From positions 1 to 64,000 of the forward strand of contig JBAKBP010012322.1 of assembly GCA_037953745.1 (NCBI GenBank): DNA of 64,000 nucleotides, in the 5' to 3' direction. A model generated the notes under the pieces. That model had not been told where the DNA came from. It ran no database searches and saw only the letters and a program-made list of their open reading frames with translations. Positions within the stretch are counted from its first letter, which is position 1. The number at the start of each line of letters is the position of its first letter. The stretch comes from Lithodes maja. Its lineage: Eukaryota; Arthropoda; Malacostraca; Decapoda; Lithodidae. The position numbers and the translations under genes were made by a program. Below, piece by piece: positions 24,160-38,348 of the stretch.

Positions 24160-27100
24160 AATCTGAGAGGTAGAGGGAGCTAGTGTTTCAGAGTAGACAC
24201 AAAGCGGTGTTTAGATCCCCCAAAACTAGGATAGCTAAGAAATAAGATCGACTTGACCAAAAATATTATTTTCTCAACAAATATTTTCTGAGAGGTAGAG
24301 AGAGCTAGCGTTTCAGAGTAGACACAAAGCGGTGTTTAGATCCCCTAAAGCTAAGATAGCTAAGAAATAAGATTGACTTGACCAAAATATTATTTTCTCA
24401 AAAAATATTTTCTGAGAGGTAGAGAGAGCTAGTGTTTCAGAGTAGACAAAAAGCGGTGTTTAGACCCCCTAAAAGTAGGCTAGCTAAGACATAAGATATA
24501 GACACAAAGCGGTGTTTAGACCCCCCAAAACTAGGATAGCTAAGAAATAAGATTGACTTGACCAAAATATTATTTTCTCAAAATATATTCTCTGAGAGGT
24601 AGAGAGGGCTAGCGTTTCAGAGTAGACACAAAGCGGTGTTTAGATCCCCTAAAACTAGGCTAGCTAAGACATAAGATGTAGACACAAAGTGGTGTTTAGA
24701 TCCCCCAAAACTAGGATAGCTAAGAAATAAGATTGACTTGACCAAAATATTATTTTCTCAAAACATATTTTCTGAGAGGTAGAGAGCTAGCGTTTCAGAT
24801 TAGACACAAAGCGGTGTTTAGATCCCCTAAAACTAAGCTAGCTAAGACATAAGATTTAGACACAAAGTGGTGTTTAAATCCCCAAAAACTAGGATAGCTA
24901 AGAAATAAGATTGAATTGACCAAAATATTATTTTCTCAACAAATATTTTCTGAGACGTAGAGAGAGCTAGCGTTTCAGAGTAAACACAAAGCGGTGATTA
25001 GATCCCCTATAATTAGGCTAGCTAAGACATAAGATGTAGACACAAAGCGGTGTTTAGATCCCCCAAAACTAGGATAGCTAAGAAATAAGATTTACTTGAC
25101 CAAAATATTATTTTCTCAAAAAAAAAAAATCTGAGAGGTAGAGAGAGCTAGCGTTTCAGAGTAGATACAAAGCGGTGTTTAGATCCCCTAAAACTAGGCT
25201 AGCTAAGACATAAGATATAGACACAAAGCGGTGTTTAGATCCCCCAAAACTAGGATAGCTACGAAATAAGATTGACTTGACCAAAATATTATTTTCTCAA
25301 AAAATATTTTCTGAGAGGTAGAGAGAGGTAGCGTTTCAGAGTAGACACAAAGCGGTGTTTAGATCCCCTAAAACTAGGCTAGCTAAGACATAAGATTTAG
25401 ACACAAAGCGGTGTTTAGATCCCCAAACCTAGGATAGCTAAGAAATAAGATTGACTTGACCAAAATATTATTTTCTCAAAAAATATTTTCTGAGAGGTAG
25501 AGAGAGCTAGCGTTTCAGAGTAGACACAAAGCGGTGTTTAGATCCCCTAAAACTAGGCTAGCTAAGACATAAGATGTAGACACAAAGCGGTGTTTAGATC
25601 CCCCAAAACAAGGATAGCTAAGAAATAAGATTGACTTGACCAAAATATTATTTTCTCAAAAAATATTTTCTGAGAGGTAGAGAGAGCTAGCGTTTCAGAG
25701 TAGACACAAAGCTGTTTAGATCCCCTAAAACTAGGCTAGCTAAGACATAAGATGTAGACACAAAGCGGTGTTTAGATCCCCCAAAACAAGGATAGCTAAG
25801 AAATAAGATTGACTTGACCAAAATATTATTTTCTTAAAAAATATTTTCTGAGAGGTAGAGAGAGCTAGCGTTTCAGAGTAGACTCAAAGCGGTGATTAGA
25901 TCCCCTAAAACTAGGCTAGCTAAGACATAAGATTTATACACAAAGCGGTGTTTAGATCCCCAAACCTAGGATAGCTAAGAAATAAGATTGACTTGACCAA
26001 AATATTATTTTCTCAACAAATATTTTCTGAGAGGTAGAGAGAGCTAGCGTTTCAGAGTAGACAAAAAGCGGTGTTTAGATCCCCTAAAACTAGGCTAGCT
26101 AAGACATAAGATGTAGACACAAAGCGGTGTTTAGATCCCCCAAAACAAGGATAGCTAAGAAATAAGATTGACTTGACCAAAATATTATTTTCTCAAAAAA
26201 TATTTTCTGAGAGGTAGAGAGAGCTAGCGTTTCAGAGTAGACACAAAGCGGTGTTTAGATCCCCTAAAACTAGGCTAGCTAAGACATAAGATGTAGACAC
26301 AAAGCGGTGTTTAGATCCCCCACAACTAGGACAGCTAAAAAATAAGATTAACTTGACCAAAATATTTTTTTCTCAAAAAAGTATTTTCTGAGAGGGAGAG
26401 AGAGCTAGCGTTTCAGAGTAGACACAAAGCTGTGTTTAGATCCCCTAAAACTAGGCTAGCTAAGACATAAGATGTAGACACAAAGCGGTGTTTATATCCC
26501 CCAAAACTAGGATAGCTAAGAAATAAGATTGACTTGACCAAAATATAATTTTCTCAACAAATATTTTCGAGAGGTAGAGAAAGCTAGCGTTTCATAGTAA
26601 ACACAAAGCGGTGTTTAGATCCCTCAAAACTAGGTTAGCTAAGAAATAAGATTGACTTGACCAAAATATTATTTTCTCAAAAAATATTTTCTGAGAGATA
26701 GAGAGAGCTAGGCGTTTCAGAGTAGACACAAAGCGGTGTTTACATCCCCTAAAACTAGGCTAGCTAAGACATAAGATGTAGACACAAAGCGGTGTTTAGA
26801 TCCCCCAAAACAAGGATAGCTAAGAAATAAGATTGACTTGACCAAAATATTATTTTCTCAAAAAATATTTTCTGAGAGGTAGAGAGAGCTAGCGTTTCAG
26901 AGTAGACACAAAGCGGTGTTTAGATCCCCTAAAACTAGGCTAGCTAAGACATAAGATGTAGACACAAAGTGGTGTTTAGATCCCCCAAAACTAGGATAGC
27001 TAAGAAATAAGATTGACTTGACCAAAATATTATTTTCTCAACAAATATTTTCTGAGAGGTAGAGAGCTAGCGTTTCAGATTAGACACAAAGCGGTGTTTA

Positions 27101-29664
27101 GATCCCCTAAAACTAGGCTAGCTAATACATAAGATTTAGACGCAAAGCTGTGTTTAGATCCCCAAAAACTTGGATAGCTAAGAAATAAGATTGACTTGAC
27201 CAAAATATTATTTTCTCAACAAATATTTTCTGAAAGGTAGAGAGAGCTAGCGTTTCAGAGTAGACACAAAACGGTGTTTAGATCTCCTAAAACTAGGCTA
27301 GCTAAGACATAAGATGTAGACACAAAGAGGTGTTTAGATCCCCCAAAACTAGGATAGCTAAGAAATAAGATTGACTTGACCAAAATATTATTTTGTCAAA
27401 AAAAAAATTCTGAGAGGTAGAGAGAGCTAGCGTTTCAGAGTAGACACAAAGTGTTGTTTAGATCCCCTATAACTAGGCTAGCTAAGACATAAGATGTAGA
27501 CACAAAGCGGTGTTTAGATCCCCCAAAACTAGGATAGCTAAGAAATAAGATTGACTTGACCAAAATATTATTTTCTCAATAAATAGTTTCTGAGAGGTAG
27601 AGGTAGAGCTAGCCAAAACTAGGTTAGCTAAGAAATAAGATTGACTTGACCAAAATATTATTTTCTGAAAAAATATTTTCTGAGAGGTAGAGAGAGCTAC
27701 AGTAGCGTTTCAGAGTAGACACAGAGCGGTGTTTAGATCCCCTAAATCTAGGCTAGCTAAGACATAAGATTGACTTGACCAAAATATTATTTTCTCAACA
27801 AAAATGTTCTGAGAGGTAGAGAGAGCTAGCGTTTCAGAGTAGACACAAAGCGGTGTTTAGATCCTCTAATACTAGGATAGCTAAGAAATAAGATTGACTT
27901 GACCAAAATATTATTTTCTCAAAAATATTTTCTGAGAGGTAGAGAGAGCTAGCGTTTCAGGGTAGACACCAAGCGGTGTTTAGATCCCCTAAAACTAGGC
28001 TAGCTAAGACATAAGATGTAGACACAGAGCGGTGTTTAGATCCCCCGAAACCAGGATACCTAAGAAATAAGATTGACTTGACCAAAATATTATTTTCTCT
28101 ACAAATATTTTCTGAGAGGTAGAGAAAGCTAGCGTTTCAGAGTAGACACAAAGCGGTGTTTAGATCCCCCAAAACTACGATAGCTAAGAAATAAGATTGA
28201 CTTGACCAAAATATTATTTTCTCAAAAAAAAATATCTGAGAGGTAGTGAGAGCTAGAGCGTTTCAGAGTAGATACAAAGCGGTGTTTAGATCCCATAAAG
28301 CTAGGCTAGCAAAGATATATGATGTAGACACAAAGCGGTGTTTAGATCCCCAAAAACAAGGATAGCTAAGAAATAAGATTGACTTGACCAAAATATTATT
28401 TTCTCAAAAAATATTTTTTGAGAGGTAGAGAGAGCTAGCGTTTCAGAGTAGACACAAAGCGGTGTTTAGATCCCCTAAAACTAGGCTAGCTAAGACATAA
28501 GATGTAGACACAAAGCGGTGTTTAGATCCCCCACAACTAGGACAGCTAAAAAATAAGATTAACTTGACCAAAATATTTTTTTCTCAAAAAAGTATTTTCT
28601 GAGAGGGAGAGAGAGCTAGCGTTTCAGAGTAGACACAAAGCTGTGTTTAGATCCCCTAAAACTAGGCTAGCTAAGACATAAGATGTAGACACAAAGCGGT
28701 GTTTAGATCCCCCAAAACTAGGATAGCTAAGAAATAAGATTGACTTGACCAAAATATTATTTTCTCAATAAATAGTTTCTGAGAGGTAGAGAGAGCTAGC
28801 GTTTCAGAGTAGACTCAAAGCTGTGTTTAGATCCCCCAAAACTAGGTTAGCTAAGAAATAAGATTGACTTGACCAAAATATTATTTTCTCAAAAAATTAT
28901 TTTCTGAGAGGTAGAGAGAGGTAGCATTTCAGAGTAGACACAAAGAGGTGTTTAGATCCCCTAAAAGTAGGCTAGCTAAGACATAGGATGTAGACACAAA
29001 GCGGTGTTTAGATCCCCCAAAACTAGGATAGATAAGAAATATGATTGACTTGACCAAAATATAATTTTCTCAACAAATATTTTCGAGAGGTAGAGAAAGC
29101 TAGCGTTTCATAGTAAACACAAAGCGGTGTTTAGATCCCTCAAAACTAGGTTAGCTAAGAAATAAGATTGACTTGACCAAAATATTATTTTCTCAAAAAA
29201 TATTTTCTGAGAGATAGAGAGAGCTAGGCGTTTCAGAGTAGACACAAAGCGGTGTTTACATCCCCTAAAACTAGGCTAGCTAAGACAAAAGATGTAGACA
29301 CAAAGCGGTGTTTAGATTCCCAAAAACTAAGATAGCTAAGAAATAAGATTGACTTGACCACAATATTATTTTCTCAATAAATATTTTCTGAGAGGTAGAG
29401 AGAGCTAGCGTTTCAGAGTAGACACAAAGCGGTGTTTAGATTCCCTGAAACTAGGCTAGCTAAGACATAAGATTTAGACACAAAGCGGTGTTTAGATCCC
29501 CCAAACCTAGGATAGCTAAGAAATAAGATTGACTTGACCAAAATATTATTTTATCAAAAAATATTTTCTGAGAGGTACAGAGAGAGCTAGCCAAAACTAG
29601 GATAGGTAAGAAATAAAATTGACTTGACCAAAATATTAATTTCTCAAAAAAAAAATCTGAGAGG
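24160..29664 (+). repeat. Satellite block between inserts 4 and 5
   Basis: Satellite only. The left part resembles the sequence right of insert 3 (16.1 kb onward). From 25263 it is copy 2 of the 15.5-kb block. Near 27615 it lacks one 124-bp unit present near 4560, with the join inside the CCAAAACTAGG word shared by both edges. 28011 onward is the third copy of H1. Confidence 0.93.
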
Positions 29665-30258
29665 TTGTTGTTGTTGTTGTTGTTGTTCCCCAAGCTGCCT
29701 GGCCGAACAGCCCCAAGGCCCCGAGCAAGGCCAAGGCCATAACCGAGCGCCCCCACAGAACCCTCCCTGCTGACCACAATAAAGGCTGGGTGACCGAAGC
29801 CACTCCATGGCGGGGAGCTGAGGAGGGTGCGGAAACGCCCGGGAAACCAAAGCCACACCCAGGGCCCTGTGCCCCTCAGCAATTATCAAGAGAAAGTTGA
29901 GGGGCAAAGGAAAAATGTGACGCTTTGGCTTCCAATCTTGGTAAATTGGGAGGTCAGTCCACAGAAGAGACGCCGTCACTTGAGATCTAGAAAATATATA
30001 AGTAAAAGGAACAGTCAGAGTAAGCTATGGGTATGGCAGAGATCGCTCAGTTCTCACTCTGATAGACCAGTCCATCACCACAATCTGAGAGGTAGAGGGA
30101 GCTAGTGTTTCAGAGTAGACACAAAGCGGTGTTTAGATCCCCTAAAACTAGTCTAGCTAAGACATAAGATGTAGACACAAAGCGGTGTTTAGATCCCCCA
30201 CAACTAGGATAGCTAAGAAATAAGATTGACTTGACCAAAATATTATTTTCTCAAAAAA
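28011..30258 (+). repeat. Higher-order repeat H1, copy 3 (contains insert 5)
   Basis: Matches 1-2248 at an offset of 28,010 and 5079-7326 at 22,932. To the right it continues like copy 2 (long A tract, then GAGATCTAGCGTTTCAGTG), not like copy 1. Confidence 0.9.
29665..30081 (-). mobile_element. Retroposon insert copy 5
   Basis: 417 bp with (AAC)7 and target-site duplications at 29654-29664 and 30082-30092. It is the partner of copy 2 in the 15.5-kb duplication. It differs from copies 1 and 2 at one CpG (GGGTATGGC in place of GGGTACGGC on plus). Confidence 0.85.
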
Positions 30259-33200
30259 AAAAATTCTGAGAGGTAGAGAGATCTAGCGTTTCAGTGTAGG
30301 CACAAAACGGTGTTTAGATCCCCTAAAACTAGGCTACCTAAGACATAAGATGTAGACACGAAGCGGTGTTTAGATCCCCCAAAACTAGGATAGCTAAGAA
30401 ATAAGATTGACTTGACCAAAATATTATTTTCTCAAAAAAATAATTCTGAGAGGTAAAGAGAGCTAGCATTTCAGAGTAGACACAAAGCGGTGTTTAGATC
30501 CCCTAAAGCTAAGATAGCTAAGAAATAAGATTGACTTGACCAAAATATTATTTTCTCAAAAAATATTTTCTGAGAGGTAGAGAGAGCTAGTGTTTCAGAG
30601 TAGACAAAAAGCGGTGTTTAGATCCCCTAAAACTAGGCTAGCTAAGACATAAGATATAGACACAAAGCGGTGTTTAGACCCCCCAAAACTAGGATAGCTA
30701 AGAAATAAGATTGACTTGACCAAAATATTATTTTCTCAAAATATATTCTCTGAGAGGTAGAGAGGGCTAGCGTTTCAGAGTAGACACAAAGCGGTGTTTA
30801 GATCCCCTAAAACTAGGCTAGCTAAGACATAAGATGTAGACACAAAGTGGTGGTTAGATCCCCCAAAACTAGGATAGCTAAGAAATAAGATTGACTTGAC
30901 CAAAATATTATTTCTCAAAAAATATTTTCTGAGAGGTAGAGAGCTAGCGTTTCAGATTAGACACAAAGCGGTGTTTAGATCCCCTAAAACTAAGCTAGCT
31001 AAGACATAAGATTTAGACACAAAGTGGTGTTTAGATCCCCAAAAACTAGGATTGCTAAGAAATAAGATTGAATTGACCAAAATATTATTTTCTCAACAAA
31101 TATTTTCTGAGACGTAGAGAGAGCTAGCGTTTCAGAGTAAACACAAAGCGGTGTTTAGATCCCCTATAATTAGGCTTGCTAAGACATAAGATGTAGACAC
31201 AAAGCGGTGTTTAGATCCCCAAAAACTAGGATAGCTAAGAAATAAGATTTACTTGACCAAAATTTTATTTTCTCAAAACAAAAAAATCTGAGAGGTAGAG
31301 AGAGCTAGCGTTTCAGTGTAGACACAAAACTGTGTTTAGATCCCCTAAAACTAGGCTAGCTAAGACATAAGATGTAGACACAAAGCGGTGTTTAGATCCC
31401 CAAAAACTAGGATAGCTAAGAAATAAGATTGACTTGACCAAAATATTATTTTCTCAAAAAATAATTTCTCAGAGGTAGAGAGAGCTAGCATTTCAGAGTA
31501 GACACAAAGCGGTGTTTAGATCCCCTAAAACTAGGCTAGCTAAGACATAAGATGTAGACACAAAGTGGTGTTTAGATCCCCCAAAACTAGGATAGCTAAG
31601 AAATAAGATTGACTTGACCAAAATATTAGTTTCTCAAAAAAAAAATCTGAGAGGTAGAGAGAGCTAGCGTTTCAGAGTAGACACAAAGCGGTGTTTAGAT
31701 CCCCTAAAACTAGGCTAGCTAAGACAAAAGATTGACTTGACCAAAATATTATTTTCTCAAAAAAATATTTTCTGAGAGGTAGAGAGAGCTAGCGTTTCAG
31801 ACTAGACACAAAGCGGTGATTAGATCCCCCAAAACTAGGAGAGCTAAGAAATAAGATTGACTTGACCAAAATATTATTTTCTCAAAAAATATTTTCTGAG
31901 AGGTAGAGAGAGCTAGCATTTCAGAGTAAACACAAAGCGGTGTTTAGATCCCCCAAAACTAGGATAGCTAAGAAATAGGATTGACTTGACCAAAATATTA
32001 TTTTCTCAAAAAAAAAATTCTGAGAGGTAGAGAGAGCTAGCGTTTCAGAGAAGACACAAAGCGGTGTTTAGATCCCCTAAAACTAGGATAGCTAAGAAAT
32101 AAGATTGACTTGACCAAAATATTATTTTCTCAAAAATATTTTCTGAGAGGTAGAGAGAGCTAGCATTTCAGAGTAGACACAAAGAGGTGTTTAGATCCCC
32201 TAAAAGTAGGCTAGCTAAGACATAGGATGTAGACACAAAGCGGTGTTTAGATCCCCCAAAACTAGGATAGATAAGAAATATGATTGACTTGACCAAAATA
32301 TAATTTTCTCAACAAATATTTTCTGAGACGTAGAGAGAGCTAGCGTTTCAGAGTAAACACAAACGGTGTTTAGATCCCCTATAATTAGGCTAGCTAAGAC
32401 ATAAGATGTAGACACAAAGCGGTGTTTAGATCCCCCAAAACTAGGATAGCTAAGAAATAAGATTTACTTGACCAACATATTATTTTCTCAAAAAAAAAAT
32501 CTGAGAGGTAGAGAGAGCTAGCGTTTCAGTGTAGACACAAAGCGGTGTTTAGATCCCTCAAAACTAGGAGAGCTAAGAAATTAGATTGAATTGACCAAAA
32601 TAATATTTTCTCAACAAATATTTTCTGAGACGTAGAGAGAGCTATCGTTTCAGAGTAAACACAAAGCGGTGTTTAGATCCCCTATAATTAGGCTAGCTAA
32701 GACATAAGATGTAGACACAAAGCGGTGTTTAGATCCCCCAAAACTAGGATAGCTAAGAAATAAGATTTTCTTGACCAACATATTATTTTCTCAAAAAAAA
32801 AAAATCTGAGAGGTAGAGAGAGCTAGCGTTTCAGTTTAGACACAAAACTGTGTTTAGATCCCCTAAAACTAGGCTAGCTAAGACATAAGATGTAGACACA
32901 AAGCGGTGTTTAGATCACCCAAAACTAGGATAGCTAAGAAATAAGATTGACTTGACCAAAATATTATTTTCTCAAAAAAAAAATCTGAGAGGTAGAGAGA
33001 GCTAGCGTTTCAGAGTAGATACAAAGCGGTGTTTAGATCCCCTAAAACTAGGCTAGCTAAGACATAAGATATAGACACAAAGCGGTGTTTAGATCCCCCA
33101 AAACTAGGATAGCTACGAAATAAGATTGACTTGACCAAAATATTATTTTCTCAAAAAATATATTCTGAGAGGTAGAGAGAGCTAGCGTTTCAGAGTAGAC

Positions 33201-36200
33201 ACAAAGCGGTGTTTAGATCCCCTAAAACTAGGCTAGCTAAGACATAAGATGTAGACACAAAGCGGTGTTTAGATCCCCCAAAACTAGGATTGCTAAGAAA
33301 TTAGATTGACTTGACCAGCATATTATTTTCTCAAAAAATATTTTCTGAGAGGTAGAGAGAGCTAGCGTTTCAGAGTAGACACAAAGCGGTGTTTAGATCC
33401 CCTAAAACAAGGCTAGGTAAGTCATAAGATGTAGACACAAAGCGGTGTTTAGATCCCCCAAAACTAGGATAGCTAAGAAATAAGATAGACTTGACCAAAA
33501 TATTATTTTCTCAAAAAATAATTTCTGAGAGGTAGAGAGAGCTAGCATTTCAGAGTAGACACAAAGCGGTGTTTAGATCCCCTAAAACTAGGCTAGCTAA
33601 GACATAAGATGGAGACACAAAGTGGTGTTTAGATCCCCCAAAACTAGGATAGCTTAGAAATAAGATTGACTTGACCAAAATATTAGTTTCTCAAAAAAAA
33701 AAAATCTGAGAGGTAGAGAGAGCTAGCGTTTCAGAGTAGACACAAAGCGGTGTTTAGATCCCCTAAAACTAGGCTAGCTAAGACAAAAGATTGACTTGAC
33801 CAAAATATTATTTTCTCAAAAAAATATTTTCTGAGAGGTAGAGAGAGCTAGCGTTTCAGAGTAGACACAAAGCGGTGATTAGATCCCCCAAAACTAGGAG
33901 AGCTAAGAAATAAGATTGACTTGACCAAAATATTATTTTTTCAAAAATATTTTCTGAGAGGTAGAGACAGCTAGCATTTCAGAGTAGACACAAAGCGGTG
34001 TTTAGATCCCCCAAAACTAGGATAGCTAAGAAATAGGATTGACTTGACCAAAATATTATTTTCTCAAAAAATATTTTCTGAGAGGTAGAGAGAGCTAGCG
34101 TTTCAGAGTAGACACAAAGCGGTGTTTAGATCCCCTAAAACTAGGATAGCTAAGAAATAAGATTGACTTGACCAAAATATTATTTTCTCAAAAAATATTT
34201 TCTGAGAGGTAGAGAGAGCTAGCATTTCAGAGTAGACACAAAGAGGTGTTTAGATCCCCTAAAAGTAGGCTAGCTAATACATAGGATGTAGACACAAAGC
34301 GGTGTTTAGATCCCCCAAAACTAGGATAGATAAGAAATATGATTGACTTGACCAAAATATAATTTTCTCAACAAATATTTTCTGAGACGTAGAGAGAGCT
34401 AGCGTTTCAGAGTAAACACAAAGCGGTGTTTAGATCCCCTATAATTAAGCTAGCTAAGACATAAGATGTAGACACAAAGCGGTGTTTAGATCCCCCAAAA
34501 CTAGGATAGCTAAGAAATAAGATTTACTTGACCAACATATTATTTTCTCAAAAAAAAAAAATCTGAGAGGTAGAGAGAGCTAGCGTTTCAGTGTAGACAC
34601 AAAGCGGTGTTTAGATCCCTCAAAACTAGGAGAGCTAAGAAATTAGATTGAATTGACCAAAATAATATTTTCTCAACAAATATTTTCTGAGACGTAGAGA
34701 GAGCTATCGTTTCAGAGTAAACACAAAGCGGTGTTTAGATCCCCTATAATTAGGCTAGCTAAGACATAAGACGTAGACACAAAGCGGTGTTTAGATCCCC
34801 AAAAACTAGGATAGCTAAGAAATAAGATTTACTTGACCAACATATTATTTTCTCAAAACAAAAAATCTGAGAGGTAGAGAGAGCTAGCGTTTCAGTTTAG
34901 ACACAAAACTGTGTTTAGATCCCCTAAAACTAGGCTAGCTAAGACATAAGATGTAGACACAAAGCGGTGTTTAGATCACCCAAAACTAGGATAGCTAAGA
35001 AATAAGATTGACTTGACCAAAATATTATTTTCTCAAAAAAAAAATCTGAGAGGTAGAGAGAGCTAGCGTTTCAGAGTAGATACAAAGCGGTGTTTAGATC
35101 CCCTAAAACTAGGCTAGCTATGACATAAGATATAGACACAAAGCGGTGTTTAGATCCCCCAAAACTAGGATAGCTACGAAATAAGATTGACTTGACCAAA
35201 ATATTATTTTCTCAAAAAATATATTCTGAGAGGTAGAGAGAGCTAGCGTTTCAGAGTAGACACAAAGCGGTGTTTAGATCCCCTAAAACTAGGCTAGCTA
35301 AGACATAAGATGTAGACACAAAGCGGTGTTTAGATCCCCCAAAACTAGGATTGCTAAGAAATTAGATTGACTTGACCAGCATATTATTTTCTCAAAAAAA
35401 AATTCTGAGAGGTAGAGAGAGCTAGCGTTTCAGAGTAGACACAAAGCGGTGTTTAGATCCCCTAAAACAAGGCTAGGTAAGTCATAAGATGTAGACACAA
35501 AGCGGTGTTTAGATCCCCCAATACTAGGATAGCTAAGAAATAAGATAGACTTGACCAAAATATTATTTTCTCAAAAAATAATTTCTGAGAGGTAGAGAGA
35601 GCTAGCATTTCAGAGTAGACACAAAGCGGTGTTTAGATCCCCTAAAACTAGGCTAGCTAAGACATAAGATATAGACACAAAGTGGTGTTTAGATCCCCCA
35701 AAACTAGGATAGCTTAGAAATAAGATTGACTTGACCAAAATATTAGTTTCTCAAAAAAAAAAAATCTGAGAGGTAGAGAGACCTAGCGTTTCAGAGTAGA
35801 CACAAAGCGGTGTTTAGATCCCCTAAAACTAGGCTAGCTAAGACAAAAGATTGACTTGACCAAAATATTATTTTCTCAAAAAAATATTTTCTGAGAGGTA
35901 GAGAGAGCTAGCGTTTCAGAGTAGACACAAAGCGGTGATTAGATCCCCCAAAACTAGGAGAGCTAAGAAATAAGATTGACTTGACCAAAATATTATTTTC
36001 TCAAAAATATTTTCTGAGAGGTAGAGACAGCTAGCATTTCAGAGTAGACACAAAGCGGTGTTTAGATCCCCCAAAACTAGGATAGCTAAGAAATAGGATT
36101 GACTTGACCAAAATATTATTTTCTCAAAAAATATTTTCTGAGAGGTAGAGAGAGCTAGCGTTTCAGAGTAGACACAAAGCGGTGTTTAGATCCCCTAAAA

Positions 36201-38348
36201 CTAGGATAGCTAAGAAATAAGATTGACTTGACCAAAATATTATTTTCTCAAAAAATATTTTCTGAGAGGTAGAGAGAGCTAGCATTTCAGAGTAGACACA
36301 AAGAGGTGTTTAGATCCCCTAAAAGTAGGCTAGCTAAGACATAGGATGTAGACACAAAGCGGTGTTTAGATCCCCCAAAACTAGGATAGATAAGAAATAT
36401 GATTGACTTGACCAAAATATAATATTCTCAACAAATATTTTCTGAGACGTAGAGAGAGCTAGCGTTTCAGAGTAAACACAAAGCGGTGTTTAGATCCCCT
36501 ATAATTAGGCTAGCTAAGACATAAGATGTAGACACAAAGCGGTGTTTAGATCCCCCAAAACTAGGATAGCTAAGAAATAAGATTTACTTGACCAACATAT
36601 TATTTTCTCAAAAAAAAAAAAATCTGAGAGGTAGAGAGAGCTAACGTTTCAGTGTAGACACAAAACTGTGTTTAGATCCCCTAAAACTAGGCTAGCTAAG
36701 ACATAAGATGTAGACACAAAGCGGTGTTTAGATCACCCAAAACAAGGATAGCTAAGAAATAAGATTGACTTGACCAAAATATTATTTTCTCAAAAAAAAA
36801 ATCTGAGAGGTAGAGAGAGCTAGCGTTTCAGAGTAGATACAAAGCGGTGTTTAGATCCCTAAAACTAGGCTAGCTAGGACATAAGATATAGACACAAAGC
36901 GGTGTTTAGATCCCCCAAAACTAGGATAGCTACGAAATAAGATTGACTTGGCCAAAATATTATTTTCTCAAAAAATATATTCTGAGAGGTAGAGAGAGCT
37001 AGCGTTTCAGAGTAGACACAAAGCGGTGTTTAGATCCCCTAAAACAAGGCTAGGTAAGTCATAAGATGTAGACACAAAGCGGTGTTTAGATCCCCCAAAA
37101 CTAGGATAGCTAAGAAATAAGATTGACTTGACCAAAATATTATTTTCTCAAAAAATAATTTCTGAGAGGTAGAGAGAGCTAGCATTTCAGAGTAGACACA
37201 AAGCGGTGTTTAGATCCCCTAAAACTAGGCTATCTAAGACATAAGATGTAGACACAAAGTGGTGTTTAGATCCCCCAAAACTAGGATAGCTTAGAAATAA
37301 GATTGACTTGACCAAAATATTAGTTTCAAAAAAAAAAATCTGAGAGGTAGAGAGAGCTAGCGTTTCAGAGTAGACACAAAGCGGTGTTTAGATCCCCTAA
37401 AACTAGGCTAGCTAAGACAAAAGATTGACTTGACCAAAATATTATTTTCTCAAAAAAAAAAATTCTGAGAGGTAGAGAGAGCTAGCGTTTCAGAGTAGAC
37501 ACAAAGCGGTGATTAGATCCCCCAAAACTAGGAGAGCTAAGAAATAAGATTGACTTGACCAAAATATTATTTTCTCAAAAAATATTTTCTGAGAGGTAGA
37601 GAGAGCTAGCATTTCAGAGTAGACACAAAGAGGTGTTTAGATCCCCTAAAAGTAGGCTAGCTAAGACATAGGATGTAGACACAAAGCGGTGTTTAGATCC
37701 CCCAAAACTAGGATAGATAAGAAATATGATTGACTTGACCAAAATATAATTTTCTCAACAAATATTTTCTGAGAGGTAGAGAAAGCTAGCGTTTCATAGT
37801 AAACACAAAGCGGTGTTTAGATCCCTCAAAACTAGGTTAGCTAAGAAATAAGATTGACTTGATCAAAATATTATTTTCTCAAAAAATGTTTACTGAGAGA
37901 TAGAGAGAGCTAGCGTTTCAGAGTAGACACAAAGCGGTGTTTACATCCCCTAAAACTAGGCTAGCTAAGACAAAAGATGTAGACCCAAAGCGGTGTTTAG
38001 ATTCCCAAAAACTAAGATAGCTAAGAAATAAGATTGACTTGACCACAATATTATTTTCTCAATAAATATTTTCTGAGAGGTAGAGAGAGCTAGCGTTTCA
38101 GAGTAGACACAAAGCGGTGTTTAGATCCCCTAAAACTAGGCTAGCTAAGACATAAGATTTAGACACAAAGCGGTGTTTAGATCCCCCAAACCTAGGATAG
38201 CTAAGAAATAAGATTGACTTGACCAAAATATTATTTTATCAAAAAATATTTTCTGAGAGGTACAGAGAGAGCTAGCCAAAACTAGGATAGGTAAGAAATA
38301 AGATTGACTTGACCAAAATATTAATTTCTCAAAAAAAAATCTGAGAGG
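30082..38348 (+). repeat. Satellite block between inserts 5 and 6
   Basis: About 8.3 kb of satellite, the partner of 7150-15291. It has one extra 180-bp and one extra 126-bp unit, and lacks one unit of about 181 bp, relative to the partner. The open frame at 32215-32415 (minus) is a stop-free run through repeats. Confidence 0.94.
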